Assembly (NCBI GenBank): GCA_900128585.1 | Contig: LT642166.1 | Coordinates: forward strand, 1 to 47,889 | DNA: 47,889 nt | Origin: Stramenopiles sp. TOSAG23-3 | Lineage: Eukaryota; Sar | Reading direction: 5' to 3' | In this document: piece by piece, positions 19,076 through 28,758 of the stretch | Layout of the letters: each line of letters starts with the position of its first letter | Numbering within the stretch: position 1 is the first letter of the stretch | The notes under the pieces: model-generated | Seen by the model: the letters and a program-made list of their open reading frames with translations, nothing else | The model's database searches: none | Told to the model about the DNA's origin: nothing | Program-made: the position numbers and the translations under genes

Positions 19076-19934
19076 CTGTATAAGATATGTAAACGGTTTA
19101 ATGTATGCACAAACAATTCAAATATTTACTGTCCAATAGGGGTGCAAATAAAGCCAATGAAATTGAATTTCAAGTTGTGCATGCAATCATAAACTAATCC
19201 AAAAACAAAACTAATCATAAACTAATCCAAGAACAAACACAACCGCCCTTCTCCATTCTCCTCCCTAACTGCATGAGTGAACCAACAACCCAGTTCAAGT
19301 AATAACGGAATTTTAAGTACATATAAATAGCACCTACAAACTTCTGATTCGATGGTAAAATGTATTTTATATACTTGAAGAAGGAGGACACAGTAAGAAG
19401 AATTTAATACAGCAGGGAAATAGTGCAAGGGAGGACGGAGAATAATAAAACAGAGAGAAGATCGAATGCCTAAATATTTATGATAAGGATTAAATTACAT
19501 ATTTTATAATTATTTTAATTCTTAAAATTTAATTATTTTGTATATTTAATTATATAGATAGTTATTATATATTAAATAGTATACCTACTCCTCGTATACT
19601 ATTTTTACAATTTAATTATATCCTTAATTATCCTTCATCAGATGAAAAACAAGATACTAAATCTAAATCTACTATTAATTGTATTACTCACGACGTCAGC
19701 TGTAGTATTATTAATAGACAAATACAACTAGATCTACTACGAGTGGTGGTGTGTGATGCTTCTTGGTCAATGAAACAATTTTGCAATGACATGATGGACT
19801 ATTTGCAAGAAACGGACGGTGAGAATGAAAAATTGAACGAGGAGACGAACGCGTTGGTGTTAAACCCCTTTGTTCTGAAATAAAACAGTGGAACTTATAT
19901 ATTCAATCAGCACGAACCAACCACACGTGTTACA
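19076..19934. other. Divergent spacer between the C2 gene and ARPC2
   Basis: AT-rich sequence, with a short direct duplication of AAACTAATCCAA at about 19191-19240 and a CCTCGTA heptamer at 19590-19596. The part closer to ARPC2 (about 19700-19930) is less AT-rich and probably contains its promoter and 5' UTR. No gene supported. Confidence 0.5.
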
Positions 19935-20885
19935 ATGGCCTCACTTGCAAACGATGGGAAGAACTCCACGGGGTATATCTTCTTGGACGACAGCAACCTT
20001 ATGGTGAAAGAAGCCTTGCAAAACCACTTCGAACCTGGTTCCCGGCAAGAGCCCGTTGACATCAGAGCGTGTGACTTTGACGATGCGCAGTTTCATGTTT
20101 TAGTCACTGCTGACAAACCGTCAGAAGTGCTAGTATCAATACAAATGCCGTGCTATGCTGAACTTTACTCCTGTGGTGCAGAGAACGTTCTTGTAGATAA
20201 GTTCGAAGGAATGTTTTCTGCCGAACCCGTGGAGGGCTATGACCTCACCCTGAAAGTTAGCCTAGAGAGCATGAAGGGGACCATCGAAGAAACAATTGAA
20301 AATATTAGCCGTTTGAAAACAATTATTGCCAGCAGTCCTTTCCAGACCGCTTTCGAAGCTTTAAACGCTGGGACCTGCGGCAACTTGCCACCTATGGCGT
20401 TCCAACCGAGGCCGACGGAAAACCTGTATCTGATACCATCTAGCGACCGCGTCGTTGTAACCTTTGTGCTGGACTTTCCGGATCCAACTGACACTGCAAT
20501 TGCACGGGTTTTTTTGCAGGAATTCTCGGAGGCACAGAGAACAGTGCGTCGTGCACCGCCGGTGTCATTTACAAGGGGTCCTGGTAGAGAGCTGGAGCAA
20601 TTTGGGGTCACTTCTGAACAGAGCGATGGCAACGTGCTTGGTTATTTGACGTTCACTATTTTGCCATCCCACGTAAGTTCTGACAGAGTAGACAAGACCG
20701 TCAGCATGCTGGCTAGCTTTCGGAATTATTTGCACTACCACATAAAGGCATCAAAATCGCATTTGCATTCAAGAATGCGCTCGCGTGTCACTAGCTTGCT
20801 TGGTGCTTTGTCAAGCGCCAGAATGAAAAACAACGTTATCAAAGAAAAGAAAACGGCGAAAGGAAAAACGTTCACCAGGCGCTAA
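19935..20885 (+). CDS. ARPC2: Actin-related protein 2/3 complex subunit 2 (p34-Arc)
   Basis: Encodes 316 residues; human ARPC2 has 300. Family blocks are clear: DRVVVTFVLDFPDPTDTAIA with VFLQEFSEAQR matches the strand-helix core. The C-terminal helix NYLHYHIKASKSHLHSRMRS is the most conserved part of the family, and the tail TAKGKTFTRR parallels the animal TGKTFSSR end. ARPC2 and ARPC4 form the structural core of the Arp2/3 complex and contact the mother filament during branched actin nucleation. Its presence implies an actin-branching machinery in the cytosol. The ATG at 19935 is the first in frame, with A at -3. Confidence 0.95.
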   Translation: MASLANDGKNSTGYIFLDDSNLMVKEALQNHFEPGSRQEPVDIRACDFDDAQFHVLVTADKPSEVLVSIQMPCYAELYSCGAENVLVDKFEGMFSAEPVEGYDLTLKVSLESMKGTIEETIENISRLKTIIASSPFQTAFEALNAGTCGNLPPMAFQPRPTENLYLIPSSDRVVVTFVLDFPDPTDTAIARVFLQEFSEAQRTVRRAPPVSFTRGPGRELEQFGVTSEQSDGNVLGYLTFTILPSHVSSDRVDKTVSMLASFRNYLHYHIKASKSHLHSRMRSRVTSLLGALSSARMKNNVIKEKKTAKGKTFTRR

Positions 20886-21049
20886 ATGTATTTTCTTGTC
20901 ACGCTCTAGCATATCGGTTTAAAGAATTTCTTTTTAAAAAGAGTTTTAAAAACAAAAATATATAGTTAGTTTTAAAATATATAACTTTTTAGTTTAATTT
21001 TTACCTACTTCGAACATAAGAGCATATAGTTTGTTTTTAATTTATATCC

Positions 21050-22303
21050 TCACTGCACGATGTGAGCGTACCGCCTCTGAAACCTCGACAGATCTTTATA
21101 CTTGTCTGAAATACCATGTATCATCGAAGCTGTCAAAGGGTTTATGGAATGGGCTCGGGAAGAAAACCTGTCAATTTTTAAAGTTACCGTTATAGGTAGG
21201 CTCTCTCGTGCCGCAGGGACTCCCATTAAGCTTTGTGTTTTTGGAACTAATCCTTCAGTTCGACTTGCCTGGGTTTTCAGGAGTTTGGCCAAAGTAGGGT
21301 TCACACCAGGAGGGGGACGCGTACGTTCTCTGAGTTCTTCCCGCTCTCGGCGGAGGGTAGCCCTAGTTTTTTCTAGCATTTCTTTTGCACCCGGTGGAGG
21401 GGGCAGTGCCAACAAGGTGCGCGCACTGTCTTCGGAGTATAGGTTTTTCCCAGGGCAATTTTCCTTTGTTCGGGGCACTGTCAGTATCTGCCGTTCCACA
21501 CTTTTTAATTTTGAGCAAATGGCGTTTTGTTCTTCTCGGATCGAATTGTGGACCATCTTTCTGTCCATTCTATTTATCTTGTCGTGCCATACGGCCTTCA
21601 GGGATTTCGGTCGCGGCAGGCGCGTTTCCTTATTGGCAGTTTCCGACGATGTGTTTGCCTTTTCGTTATCTCTGCGAATAAACACTTGGTCTAATGCATT
21701 TATGCTTCGCTTGAACTTTGCCTTTTCTCGAGAAGTGAAACCTTTCTCATTAGGTTTTGGCACTCCGTACGATGTCAGCGCGGCCAAAAGAACCTTTCTT
21801 CGATAGGATGATAGTAACGTTTCCACCCCTACCAGGTTATGGTCACCCAGCTCGCCGGAGTCAAGGGCGCGATGCAATTTTTTGAAGGCATTGTCGCTGC
21901 TTTTATCGTTTAAGATTTCCCAAAACTCATCGAATCCTATCTCCCCACTGCCGTCAGTATCGACATGGGAAATTAACTCTCTGACCTCTTCGACACTATG
22001 TGCAAACCCCATTGAGATAAGAGGCACGACCAATTCGTTTTCGTCTATTTCGCCCGAACTGTCAAAGTCCAAATGATCGAACCACTCCCTGGCCTCTTTT
22101 CTCCTTTTCAGGGTTCGTCCTATTCTCTTACCACGCTTCGGTTTACTTACATGGAGCCACGACATCATTTCTCTTTCATTTTCGTCCATGGCCGCTCGTC
22201 GCTTTTTCCTTTTTGCATCGTTTATCAAAGCACTTTCTATTTTCCAGTTCCGTAACTCTTTCCGCAACGCTTTCATTTTGTTTCGACTGTTAGGCTTATC
22301 CAT
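21050..22303 (-). CDS. EF-hand pair protein with long basic C-terminal region
   Basis: Encodes 417 residues from MDKPNSRNKMK; the frame upstream lacks an ATG. A strongly basic N-terminus (GKRIGRTLKRRKEAREW) leads into two canonical EF-hands: loops at 79-90 (DFDSSGEIDENE) and 115-126 (DTDGSGEIGFDE), both with all usual coordinating residues, so calcium binding is likely. The remaining 290 residues are mostly helical or disordered and basic, with proline patches (LLALPPPPGAKEM and RTRPPPGVNPTLAKLL). No membrane segment. The set-up resembles flagellar EF-hand proteins, but no specific family is recognised. It converges on ARPC2, 164 bp from its stop. Confidence 0.82.
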   Translation of the reverse strand: MDKPNSRNKMKALRKELRNWKIESALINDAKRKKRRAAMDENEREMMSWLHVSKPKRGKRIGRTLKRRKEAREWFDHLDFDSSGEIDENELVVPLISMGFAHSVEEVRELISHVDTDGSGEIGFDEFWEILNDKSSDNAFKKLHRALDSGELGDHNLVGVETLLSSYRRKVLLAALTSYGVPKPNEKGFTSREKAKFKRSINALDQVFIRRDNEKANTSSETANKETRLPRPKSLKAVWHDKINRMDRKMVHNSIREEQNAICSKLKSVERQILTVPRTKENCPGKNLYSEDSARTLLALPPPPGAKEMLEKTRATLRREREELRERTRPPPGVNPTLAKLLKTQASRTEGLVPKTQSLMGVPAARESLPITVTLKIDRFSSRAHSINPLTASMIHGISDKYKDLSRFQRRYAHIVQ

Positions 22304-23616
22304 ATTGGCAGTGTTGCGCACGATAATACGTTGCGATCCAAAGCTTGACGGACAGGGTTTCTTACCAGAATCAACCCAACCGTTGTTGAATTCTGAGATA
22401 ATTTAGTTGGAAAAAGGTATCGAAATGTTAGTTAGTGCTCGTCGAAACGCGCAAAGCAGATAAAATATGCATTGCTGATCATCAGTATTTGAGAGGCATT
22501 TTCTGCACCGCTGTTTTTACTACTGTTTGACTGCTAATTTTATTCGCTTGGTGGTTTTGTATTGATCAGCTATTATACTCGTAGACGACTATAATACCGT
22601 AAGAAACAAAGAAATTTCTGTGCCGCTGCTGAGTGAGAAGAAGAGCTGAAAAATGAAATGACAAAAAGAACAAAACACAGCATCACAGCATCTTGGGTTA
22701 TTGAGTGAGATGAGGAGTAGTTAATAGGAATACGTAGTCCTACAGTATATTGGATATATAGCTCCTTAGAAAAAATTAGAGTAAAAGTTAGAAAAGCGAG
22801 AAATATTAATATACAGAGCAGTACAGTGTATTATTTTTTATGCGTTATAAATTTGTCTCTTCTTTTTATTTTTGTTCACGGCTCACGGCTTCTTAGCTGA
22901 GTGTGTTATTACAAGACTATTTACTCAGTTTCTATTTCTTTTTAAAGTTAGAATTAGGGCAGATCTCCTCGTAATACAAGGACTCCTCGTATTTCTTTTG
23001 ATGGAATGTCATAAATAAATGTCATACTCTAAAAAAGTTGATGACAAGAGCGCGTCACCATATTTCCTCGTAGACTAATATATATTTTAATTTACAATTA
23101 TTACTGTAGTACTACAGTATTATTTATTAGAAGAAACAAAAATAAGAAAAGAGAGTATTATGTAAGTGCATTCATTGTATACGTACGTAATAACACGTGA
23201 GGAGAGAGGCGCATAGTATTAATTCCTTACCTAATAATACGTAGAGAGGTTTTGTTTTGGAGGTGTGGTGGCGGCAGGAGGAAGTGGACAAAAAATAATA
23301 AAAGAAAGAAAGATTCGATGTTTCATTCCCTATGTTATGTTCATATTATTCGGTGGTGAAAGGAGCTGATCGGCGTACCAAGTAGTAGTAGAAGCAAGCA
23401 AACAAAAATGAAGAACAACAACAACCGAACACAGAAGGAAAGAAATCATTCTTGTCCGTGCGTTTGATGAATGTAATGTATTGATATGTTAAAGATGAAA
23501 TTGTATGGGACATATTAATGAAGGGCGCCCAGGTGAGTTTCAACTTGAAGAAGAATTGAAAATTACTGCACAAGCAACCAATCCTTTGATTACAAGCATT
23601 TCCAAACTATTCAACA
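22304..23616. other. Divergent spacer between the EF-hand gene and pyruvate kinase
   Basis: About 1.3 kb of AT-rich sequence without a supported gene. CCTCGTA heptamers occur at 22967, 22985 and 23066. ACACAGCATCACAGCAT at about 22675 is a weak relative of the TGCTGTGT motif. The open frame on the minus strand at 23346-23573 is short, hydrophobic and without family resemblance. The last 100 bases presumably form the pyruvate kinase 5' UTR. Confidence 0.5.
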
Positions 23617-25125
23617 ATGGCAATCCACTTACGCGGCTCAGGCATCACGCTTGAAAAGATCACCAAACAAAGTACCGAAGAGCAAAAGTCGGGTATAGTC
23701 TGCACCATGGGACCAAGTTGCTGGGACCCAGACACCTTGGTACAAATGATTGACTCGGGCATGACTGTTGCACGACTCAACTTTTCCCACGGGGACCATC
23801 CTGGCCATGCGCAGACGATCAAAAATTTGCAGATTGCACTGAAGCAGCGCCCGTTGGCGCACGTAGCCGTAATGTTGGACACGAAAGGCCCTGAAATTCG
23901 AACGGGTTTCTTCAAAAACGGAGGCAAAATCACCTTGAAAGCCGGCCAAGATTTGACGATCGTAACTGACTACGAATATTTGGGAGACGAAACGAAAATT
24001 GCGTGCTCTTACCCGAAACTGCCTGCTTCCTGCGAAGTAGGCCAGACCATCTTGGCGGCGGACGGTACCCTTGTTATGGTAGTGAAGGAAGTACTCGAGG
24101 ATTCAGTGGTCGTTCGTGTGACAGGCAATGCCACAATTGGTGAACGGAAAAACATGAACCTTCCCGGGGTTCCTGTTGATCTCCCAGTGGTTACTGAGAA
24201 GGATCGAAAGGACCTGGTTGAATTCGGTCTGACCCAACCTATTGATATGATTGCGCTCTCGTTCACCCAAAAAGGTGCTGACCTCGACGAAGTCCGCTCT
24301 ATCCTTGGAGAAGCCGGAGAGCATATTAAAATCATTTGCAAAATTGAAAATCAAGAAGGTTTAGAAAACTTTGACGAAATTTTGGAGAAAGCCGACGGCA
24401 TCATGGTCGCCCGCGGTGACTTAGGGATGGAGATTCCCCCTGAAAAAGTGTTTTTAGCGCAAAAGATGATGATCCGAAAGTGCAACATTGTTGGAAAGCC
24501 ATGCATCACGGCAACCCAGATGTTGGAAAGCATGTGCGGTAACCCGCGTCCAACGCGCGCCGAATGCACGGATGTTGCAAATGCTGTCCTTGATGGAACG
24601 GACTGTGTAATGCTCTCCGGGGAAACGGCTGGAGGATCTTACCCTTTAAATGCTGTTAAAATGATGGCTCACATATGCCGTGAAGCAGAAATGTGCATTA
24701 ACTACAACGCACTCTATCTGGCAACTCGTGGTTCTACTACGGACGAGGTTGGGACTATGGGCACCCCGGAGGCAATAGCATCGTCAGCGGTTAAGACGGC
24801 TATGGATATGAAAGCGAAGATGCTGATCGTCTTGACGGAGTCCGGAAATACTGCGCGTCTTGTTTGTAAGTACCGCCCATCGCAACCAATCTTAGTTTTG
24901 ACCCCGCGCCGACATGTAGCACGCCAGTGTGCTGGTCTTTTGAGGGGCTGCAAAGCTCACGTGGTTGGAAGCATGATCGGCACGGACGGAATTTTGCTGC
25001 GAGCAGCAGAGATGGGCAAAGAACTTGGGTACGTTAAATCTGGAGATGCAATTGTTGCCATCCACGGTATGCTTGAGGCACGTTCCGGTGCAACAAATAT
25101 GTTGAAGGTTCTTACTGTCCCGTAA
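23617..25125 (+). CDS. Pyruvate kinase
   Basis: Encodes 502 residues, standard length. It converts phosphoenolpyruvate and ADP to pyruvate and ATP, the last step of glycolysis. Visible motifs: SGMTVARLNFSHGDH (substrate-site Arg, Asn, Ser), MLDTKGPEIRTG, the signature IICKIENQEGLENFDEIL with catalytic Lys242, and GIMVARGDLGMEIP, which contributes metal-binding Asp and Glu. Further matches are CITATQMLESM and VMLSGETAGGSYP. The C-terminal allosteric domain is complete. There is no N-terminal targeting extension, so a cytosolic enzyme is likely. It converges on eIF3b. Its 3' flank carries copy A of the AAAATTGGCTGT repeat. Confidence 0.97.
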   Translation: MAIHLRGSGITLEKITKQSTEEQKSGIVCTMGPSCWDPDTLVQMIDSGMTVARLNFSHGDHPGHAQTIKNLQIALKQRPLAHVAVMLDTKGPEIRTGFFKNGGKITLKAGQDLTIVTDYEYLGDETKIACSYPKLPASCEVGQTILAADGTLVMVVKEVLEDSVVVRVTGNATIGERKNMNLPGVPVDLPVVTEKDRKDLVEFGLTQPIDMIALSFTQKGADLDEVRSILGEAGEHIKIICKIENQEGLENFDEILEKADGIMVARGDLGMEIPPEKVFLAQKMMIRKCNIVGKPCITATQMLESMCGNPRPTRAECTDVANAVLDGTDCVMLSGETAGGSYPLNAVKMMAHICREAEMCINYNALYLATRGSTTDEVGTMGTPEAIASSAVKTAMDMKAKMLIVLTESGNTARLVCKYRPSQPILVLTPRRHVARQCAGLLRGCKAHVVGSMIGTDGILLRAAEMGKELGYVKSGDAIVAIHGMLEARSGATNMLKVLTVP

Positions 25126-25736
25126 GCTAGAGAGTTTGAATTCACTCATTTAACTCAATATCGCATTCCTGGTCGCCCTTCCTATTTCCAGGCATTGCTG
25201 GAAACGTGCACCATGCCATATCGTGAACACAAGATAAATTAAAAAAAAACACAATAACTTATCCAATATAATTAAAACAAGAAAATTGGCTGTTATTTAA
25301 GTAATTAAAGTTAAAGTACTGCGAACTGAATGTACTGCGAACTGAAAACTGAAAACTGAAATCTAGAGTGGAGTCCATGAACAATCCGAATCGGAATGAA
25401 CCGTAATCAACTTCCTCATCCGATATCTCACTCATATAGGTGACTCAATCCTTGTGCGATTTTCCAAGCAGCGGCTTAATTGTATATAATTAAAAAAACA
25501 AATTATTGATTATTTGATGAGATTTACCAGAAGATGTAGGAACAAAATATACAAAGTATAAAAATTAAAGCATACTAGATGTAATTTGCTTTTCTAAAAA
25601 AATTTTAAAAAAAAAATTACATTGTATGCTATATATCAGACTCTCTTTCTGTGTTACTAACGCGCGTAAATATAAAAACGATATATTTTAAGAATTTATA
25701 AAAAAAGGCCTTTTGAATGATATAAAGAGTTTTAAA
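25126..25736. other. Convergent spacer between pyruvate kinase and eIF3b
   Basis: Holds both 3' UTRs. Copy A of the AAAATTGGCTGT repeat lies at 25270-25309. It is followed by a tandem patch at about 25317-25361 made of TACTGCGAACTGAATG-like and AAAACTG units. The remainder is AT-rich and non-coding. Confidence 0.55.
25270..25361 (+). repeat. AAAATTGGCTGT repeat, copy A, with tandem TACTGCGAA units
   Basis: Core AAAATTGGCTGTTA is at 25282-25295, preceded by AATTAAAACAAG and followed by two TACTGCGAACTGAA units and two further AAAACTG units. It starts 145 bp after the pyruvate kinase stop codon, in the gene's orientation. Confidence 0.65.
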
Positions 25737-27935
25737 TTAGTCGATAATTTCTTCTGCGCGACTTAAGACAACCTCGGTGACAGTCACAACCGTCTCGTAA
25801 TCTTGGTCATCTTTGACTTCAATACCCAATTGCCGTCGTTCATTTTCAAGTTGAAGAAATTCAGCGTGGCGCCTCTGCATGCTTGCCATAAAGTTGTCGA
25901 TTTGGGAACGTTGTTTAGCAGTCTTCGCATCAGCCTTTTCTTTTGCTGCAAGTCGATCGCGTTCCGCATAGCCTTCAATCTTTTGTTTCAAATTCTTCTT
26001 CACTAATTTTTGCTCTTCCGTCGAGAGGAGCAATTGTGGACGAGGTCTCCATTCGAAGCTGTAGAAGTTCTGTCGCTGTGTTTCGTACATTGGAGCACCC
26101 TGGAAGGTCCATAATTTGAAGCCATTTTCGAGTTGGTAGCGCATTGACATGCTACCAAACATCATTGGCTGGCACACTGCTGTGCAACAAACGCGCCCGG
26201 ACGGGTCCCAGCAAATTTGGTTGCACATAAAATGCTCTTGTGTCGACATACTTTGTTCGTTGTCAGTATCCCAAAATTCTAGCTGGCCGTTGATGTTGTC
26301 CAACCCGGCAATAACGAGAAAGTTTCCCATTGGGGACCAGAACAGACGGTTTGCTTGTCTATTCTCTATAGTGTAAAGCATTTCCATTTTCCCCTTGTTT
26401 GAAGCATCACCCATAGTGTATACATCAACGTTGCCTTTAGTGGAAGAATCACCATAAATGTAAGCAAATCGGTTGCCATTGGGCTCCCACCTGAATTGAG
26501 AGACCTCCTCGGTTTGCTTAAAATGCTCGACTGCAATATCTTTGTGAAGATTTTTCATCCTGAAAATTTCGAAGTTTGTGTAGTGAGTCTTCTTGCTTTT
26601 CTTGTGGCGCAACACTTGCACCGCAAGGTACTCACCCCGAGGCTGCCAATGCAGTTCCACGCGGTCAACCATACTGCGTGTAATTGTGCGAAGAACGGTT
26701 CTTTCCGGGATCGCAATCAGCCGAATAGATGCTGGCGTGCTATCTTCTTCTTTTTCCGGGGACCAGTAGGAGAGGACAGGGGTTCCGCCGTTCCTTTCAA
26801 TTCCGCCGTTTTTCGTATCATATCCACAAGGAGACCACTTAAATTCCTGTACACCGGGTGCTCTCAACGATCGTTTGTCGAGCAATTTGCAAGTGTCCGA
26901 GTTGTAGACTTTGATTAATTTAGACTCCTTGTCGGCATCTTTTCTTGCAAAGTACTTGTCATCATGCGAAAATTGAAAGCAAGGCCAGTCACCGTGCACC
27001 TCGGGGTTGTACGCAAATTTCCTGAGCGATTCCCCGGTCCTTCGGTCCCATACAACGACGGGGCGTGAATCCTTTTCGTTTCGACTACTTGTTGCACCAT
27101 TCCATGTGACGACGTACTGTTCGTTGGGGGAAAAGTGTACTTGAACAACTTCCTTGTGCTCGAATCGAGTCACTTTCTCAAAAGAAACGCCACCCCATAA
27201 TACCATCCCCTGGGGATGAAAGGTCACAAAGAATGTGCCGTTTGGCGACCACGACACTTGGCGCTCACACCACGTCCTCCCGCTTGCCCTCTCTCGCGCG
27301 CCGTCGTACGCAACCTCAGGGGGCTGCGCTGTTGGCCCGTGGATCCAGTAAATTTCCGTGCTCTTGTCTTGACGGATGGCAAACTGGTCCCGGGAATTCT
27401 CATCCACCAAATAGGAGTACAAGTCGTCCCGAGCTTGGAATTTTGCGGCAGGAGGGGCGTTGTAGTCTGGTGGCGTCCTCATAACTCTTATCATATCATC
27501 AAACATGTACGTGTACAATTTGTGCGTTTTCGTTAGCTTCCACTCGTTCACTTCTTCCTGCGCTTTCCTCGCCTGTTTGACGGTCGACAATTCCACGAAG
27601 ACCGTGCCTAGAGTTTTTCCAGTCGTGGAGTCGACTGGCATAAAAATGTCTTTCGTATCTTCGTTAAACCTGGAGTCGTACTTCTTGAATAACTTCTGCA
27701 CGACCGCAACGAGCTTTGGCACTTTCGCCTCCACCGTGACTGGGAGGCCGACAACGACAACAATGCTACCAAACGATTGGTCTAGTGATGGCAATTCATC
27801 TTCGTAAACTTCATAATCATTGCCTTCGGACGCATACCCATCGTCTTGCTGAGTCGCAATCTGTTCGTCCAGGCTGTCGATTTCAGCCTGGATGTCTTCA
27901 ATAGTGCGTGTCTTGTAAGTTTCGGTAGTGGACAT
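25737..27935 (-). CDS. Eukaryotic translation initiation factor 3 subunit B
   Basis: Encodes 732 residues from MSTTETYKTR; the few codons upstream lack an ATG. Domain order is that of eIF3b: an acidic N-terminus, an RRM at about 50-135 (GSIVVVVGLPV, GTVFVELSTVKQARKAQEEV), then a beta-propeller of eIF2A/WD type with repeated blocks such as WSPNGTFFVTFHPQGMVLWG, HFSPNEQYVVTWNG and WSPMGNFLVIAGLDNINGQL. The C-terminal helical segment binds other eIF3 subunits in known systems. eIF3b scaffolds eIF3 on the 40S ribosome, contacting eIF3a, g, i and j. Length matches fungal and protist homologues. Converges on pyruvate kinase. Confidence 0.95.
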   Translation of the reverse strand: MSTTETYKTRTIEDIQAEIDSLDEQIATQQDDGYASEGNDYEVYEDELPSLDQSFGSIVVVVGLPVTVEAKVPKLVAVVQKLFKKYDSRFNEDTKDIFMPVDSTTGKTLGTVFVELSTVKQARKAQEEVNEWKLTKTHKLYTYMFDDMIRVMRTPPDYNAPPAAKFQARDDLYSYLVDENSRDQFAIRQDKSTEIYWIHGPTAQPPEVAYDGARERASGRTWCERQVSWSPNGTFFVTFHPQGMVLWGGVSFEKVTRFEHKEVVQVHFSPNEQYVVTWNGATSSRNEKDSRPVVVWDRRTGESLRKFAYNPEVHGDWPCFQFSHDDKYFARKDADKESKLIKVYNSDTCKLLDKRSLRAPGVQEFKWSPCGYDTKNGGIERNGGTPVLSYWSPEKEEDSTPASIRLIAIPERTVLRTITRSMVDRVELHWQPRGEYLAVQVLRHKKSKKTHYTNFEIFRMKNLHKDIAVEHFKQTEEVSQFRWEPNGNRFAYIYGDSSTKGNVDVYTMGDASNKGKMEMLYTIENRQANRLFWSPMGNFLVIAGLDNINGQLEFWDTDNEQSMSTQEHFMCNQICWDPSGRVCCTAVCQPMMFGSMSMRYQLENGFKLWTFQGAPMYETQRQNFYSFEWRPRPQLLLSTEEQKLVKKNLKQKIEGYAERDRLAAKEKADAKTAKQRSQIDNFMASMQRRHAEFLQLENERRQLGIEVKDDQDYETVVTVTEVVLSRAEEIID

Positions 27936-28758
27936 GATGCTCACTTTCAATTTAAAAACTATATATTGTCTTGGAATAAATATATATATATAGATGTGTT
28001 ATTATTACTAAACAATACAGTTTCTGAAAGAAATCAATGATCTTGTTGACTGATGTAAAGCATAATCGGGATGGAGTAGACAAGTTACCTTTTCCAAAAG
28101 AAAACCTTTTTGTAAATATTTAAATACACAACACAATGTTTTATTTATTTTATTTTTATTAATTTTATATTATTTTTTTATACAAATAATTATAGTAGAA
28201 GAACAAAGAAGAAGGAGAGAGAAGGATGAGAATAATTTAGAGAAGTTAAAATATAACAATAAATAATTAATTTTAATTAAAAAAAAATAGAAGAAAAGAG
28301 ACTTCCTTTCCTTCCTTCCTTCCTACTTGCTTGGTAGTGGAGTATTATTAGGATTGACTGGTGGACTGGTGGTATTAAATAATTAAGGCTATGTGTTTAT
28401 AGGGATAACTGGTAGGAGACCCTTTTAAATGATAAGACTATTGTAGATGTAGGGATTTAGATTGAATCAATTATTGATATTAATAATAAATAAATAGAAT
28501 GAAAAAAGTAATACAATATACCTCTTTATATACACACAGCATATATATTACTATAGACATATATCCTTAATTGTGGCTTATTTCGTCCAGCCCTAAATAG
28601 AAGATTTTCTGACCATTCAATTATAATAGGAGAATAGTATTATATAATTATAATTATTATTTATATACGAATATATTTCCTATCAATATAAATTATATTA
28701 ATAAAATAGACTATGCAAATTATTACTTATTTAAGACAAATTAATCCTATTGGAATAG
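27936..28758. other. Spacer between eIF3b and the RPxSA-repeat gene
   Basis: Very AT-rich. Includes the eIF3b promoter side and the 3' flank of the downstream leftward gene. A reverse TGCTGTGT-family copy lies at 28527-28541, and CTTCCTTC-type microsatellite sequence lies near 28303-28325. No gene seen. Confidence 0.5.
28527..28541 (-). repeat. Dispersed 15-mer, TGCTGTGT family copy 5
   Basis: On the minus strand it reads TGCTGTGTGTATATA. Intergenic, between eIF3b and the next leftward gene. Confidence 0.45.

Noticed and set aside
23346-23573. Minus-strand frame of 75 codons upstream of pyruvate kinase
   Set aside because: Short, hydrophobic low-complexity translation; more likely promoter or 5' UTR sequence.
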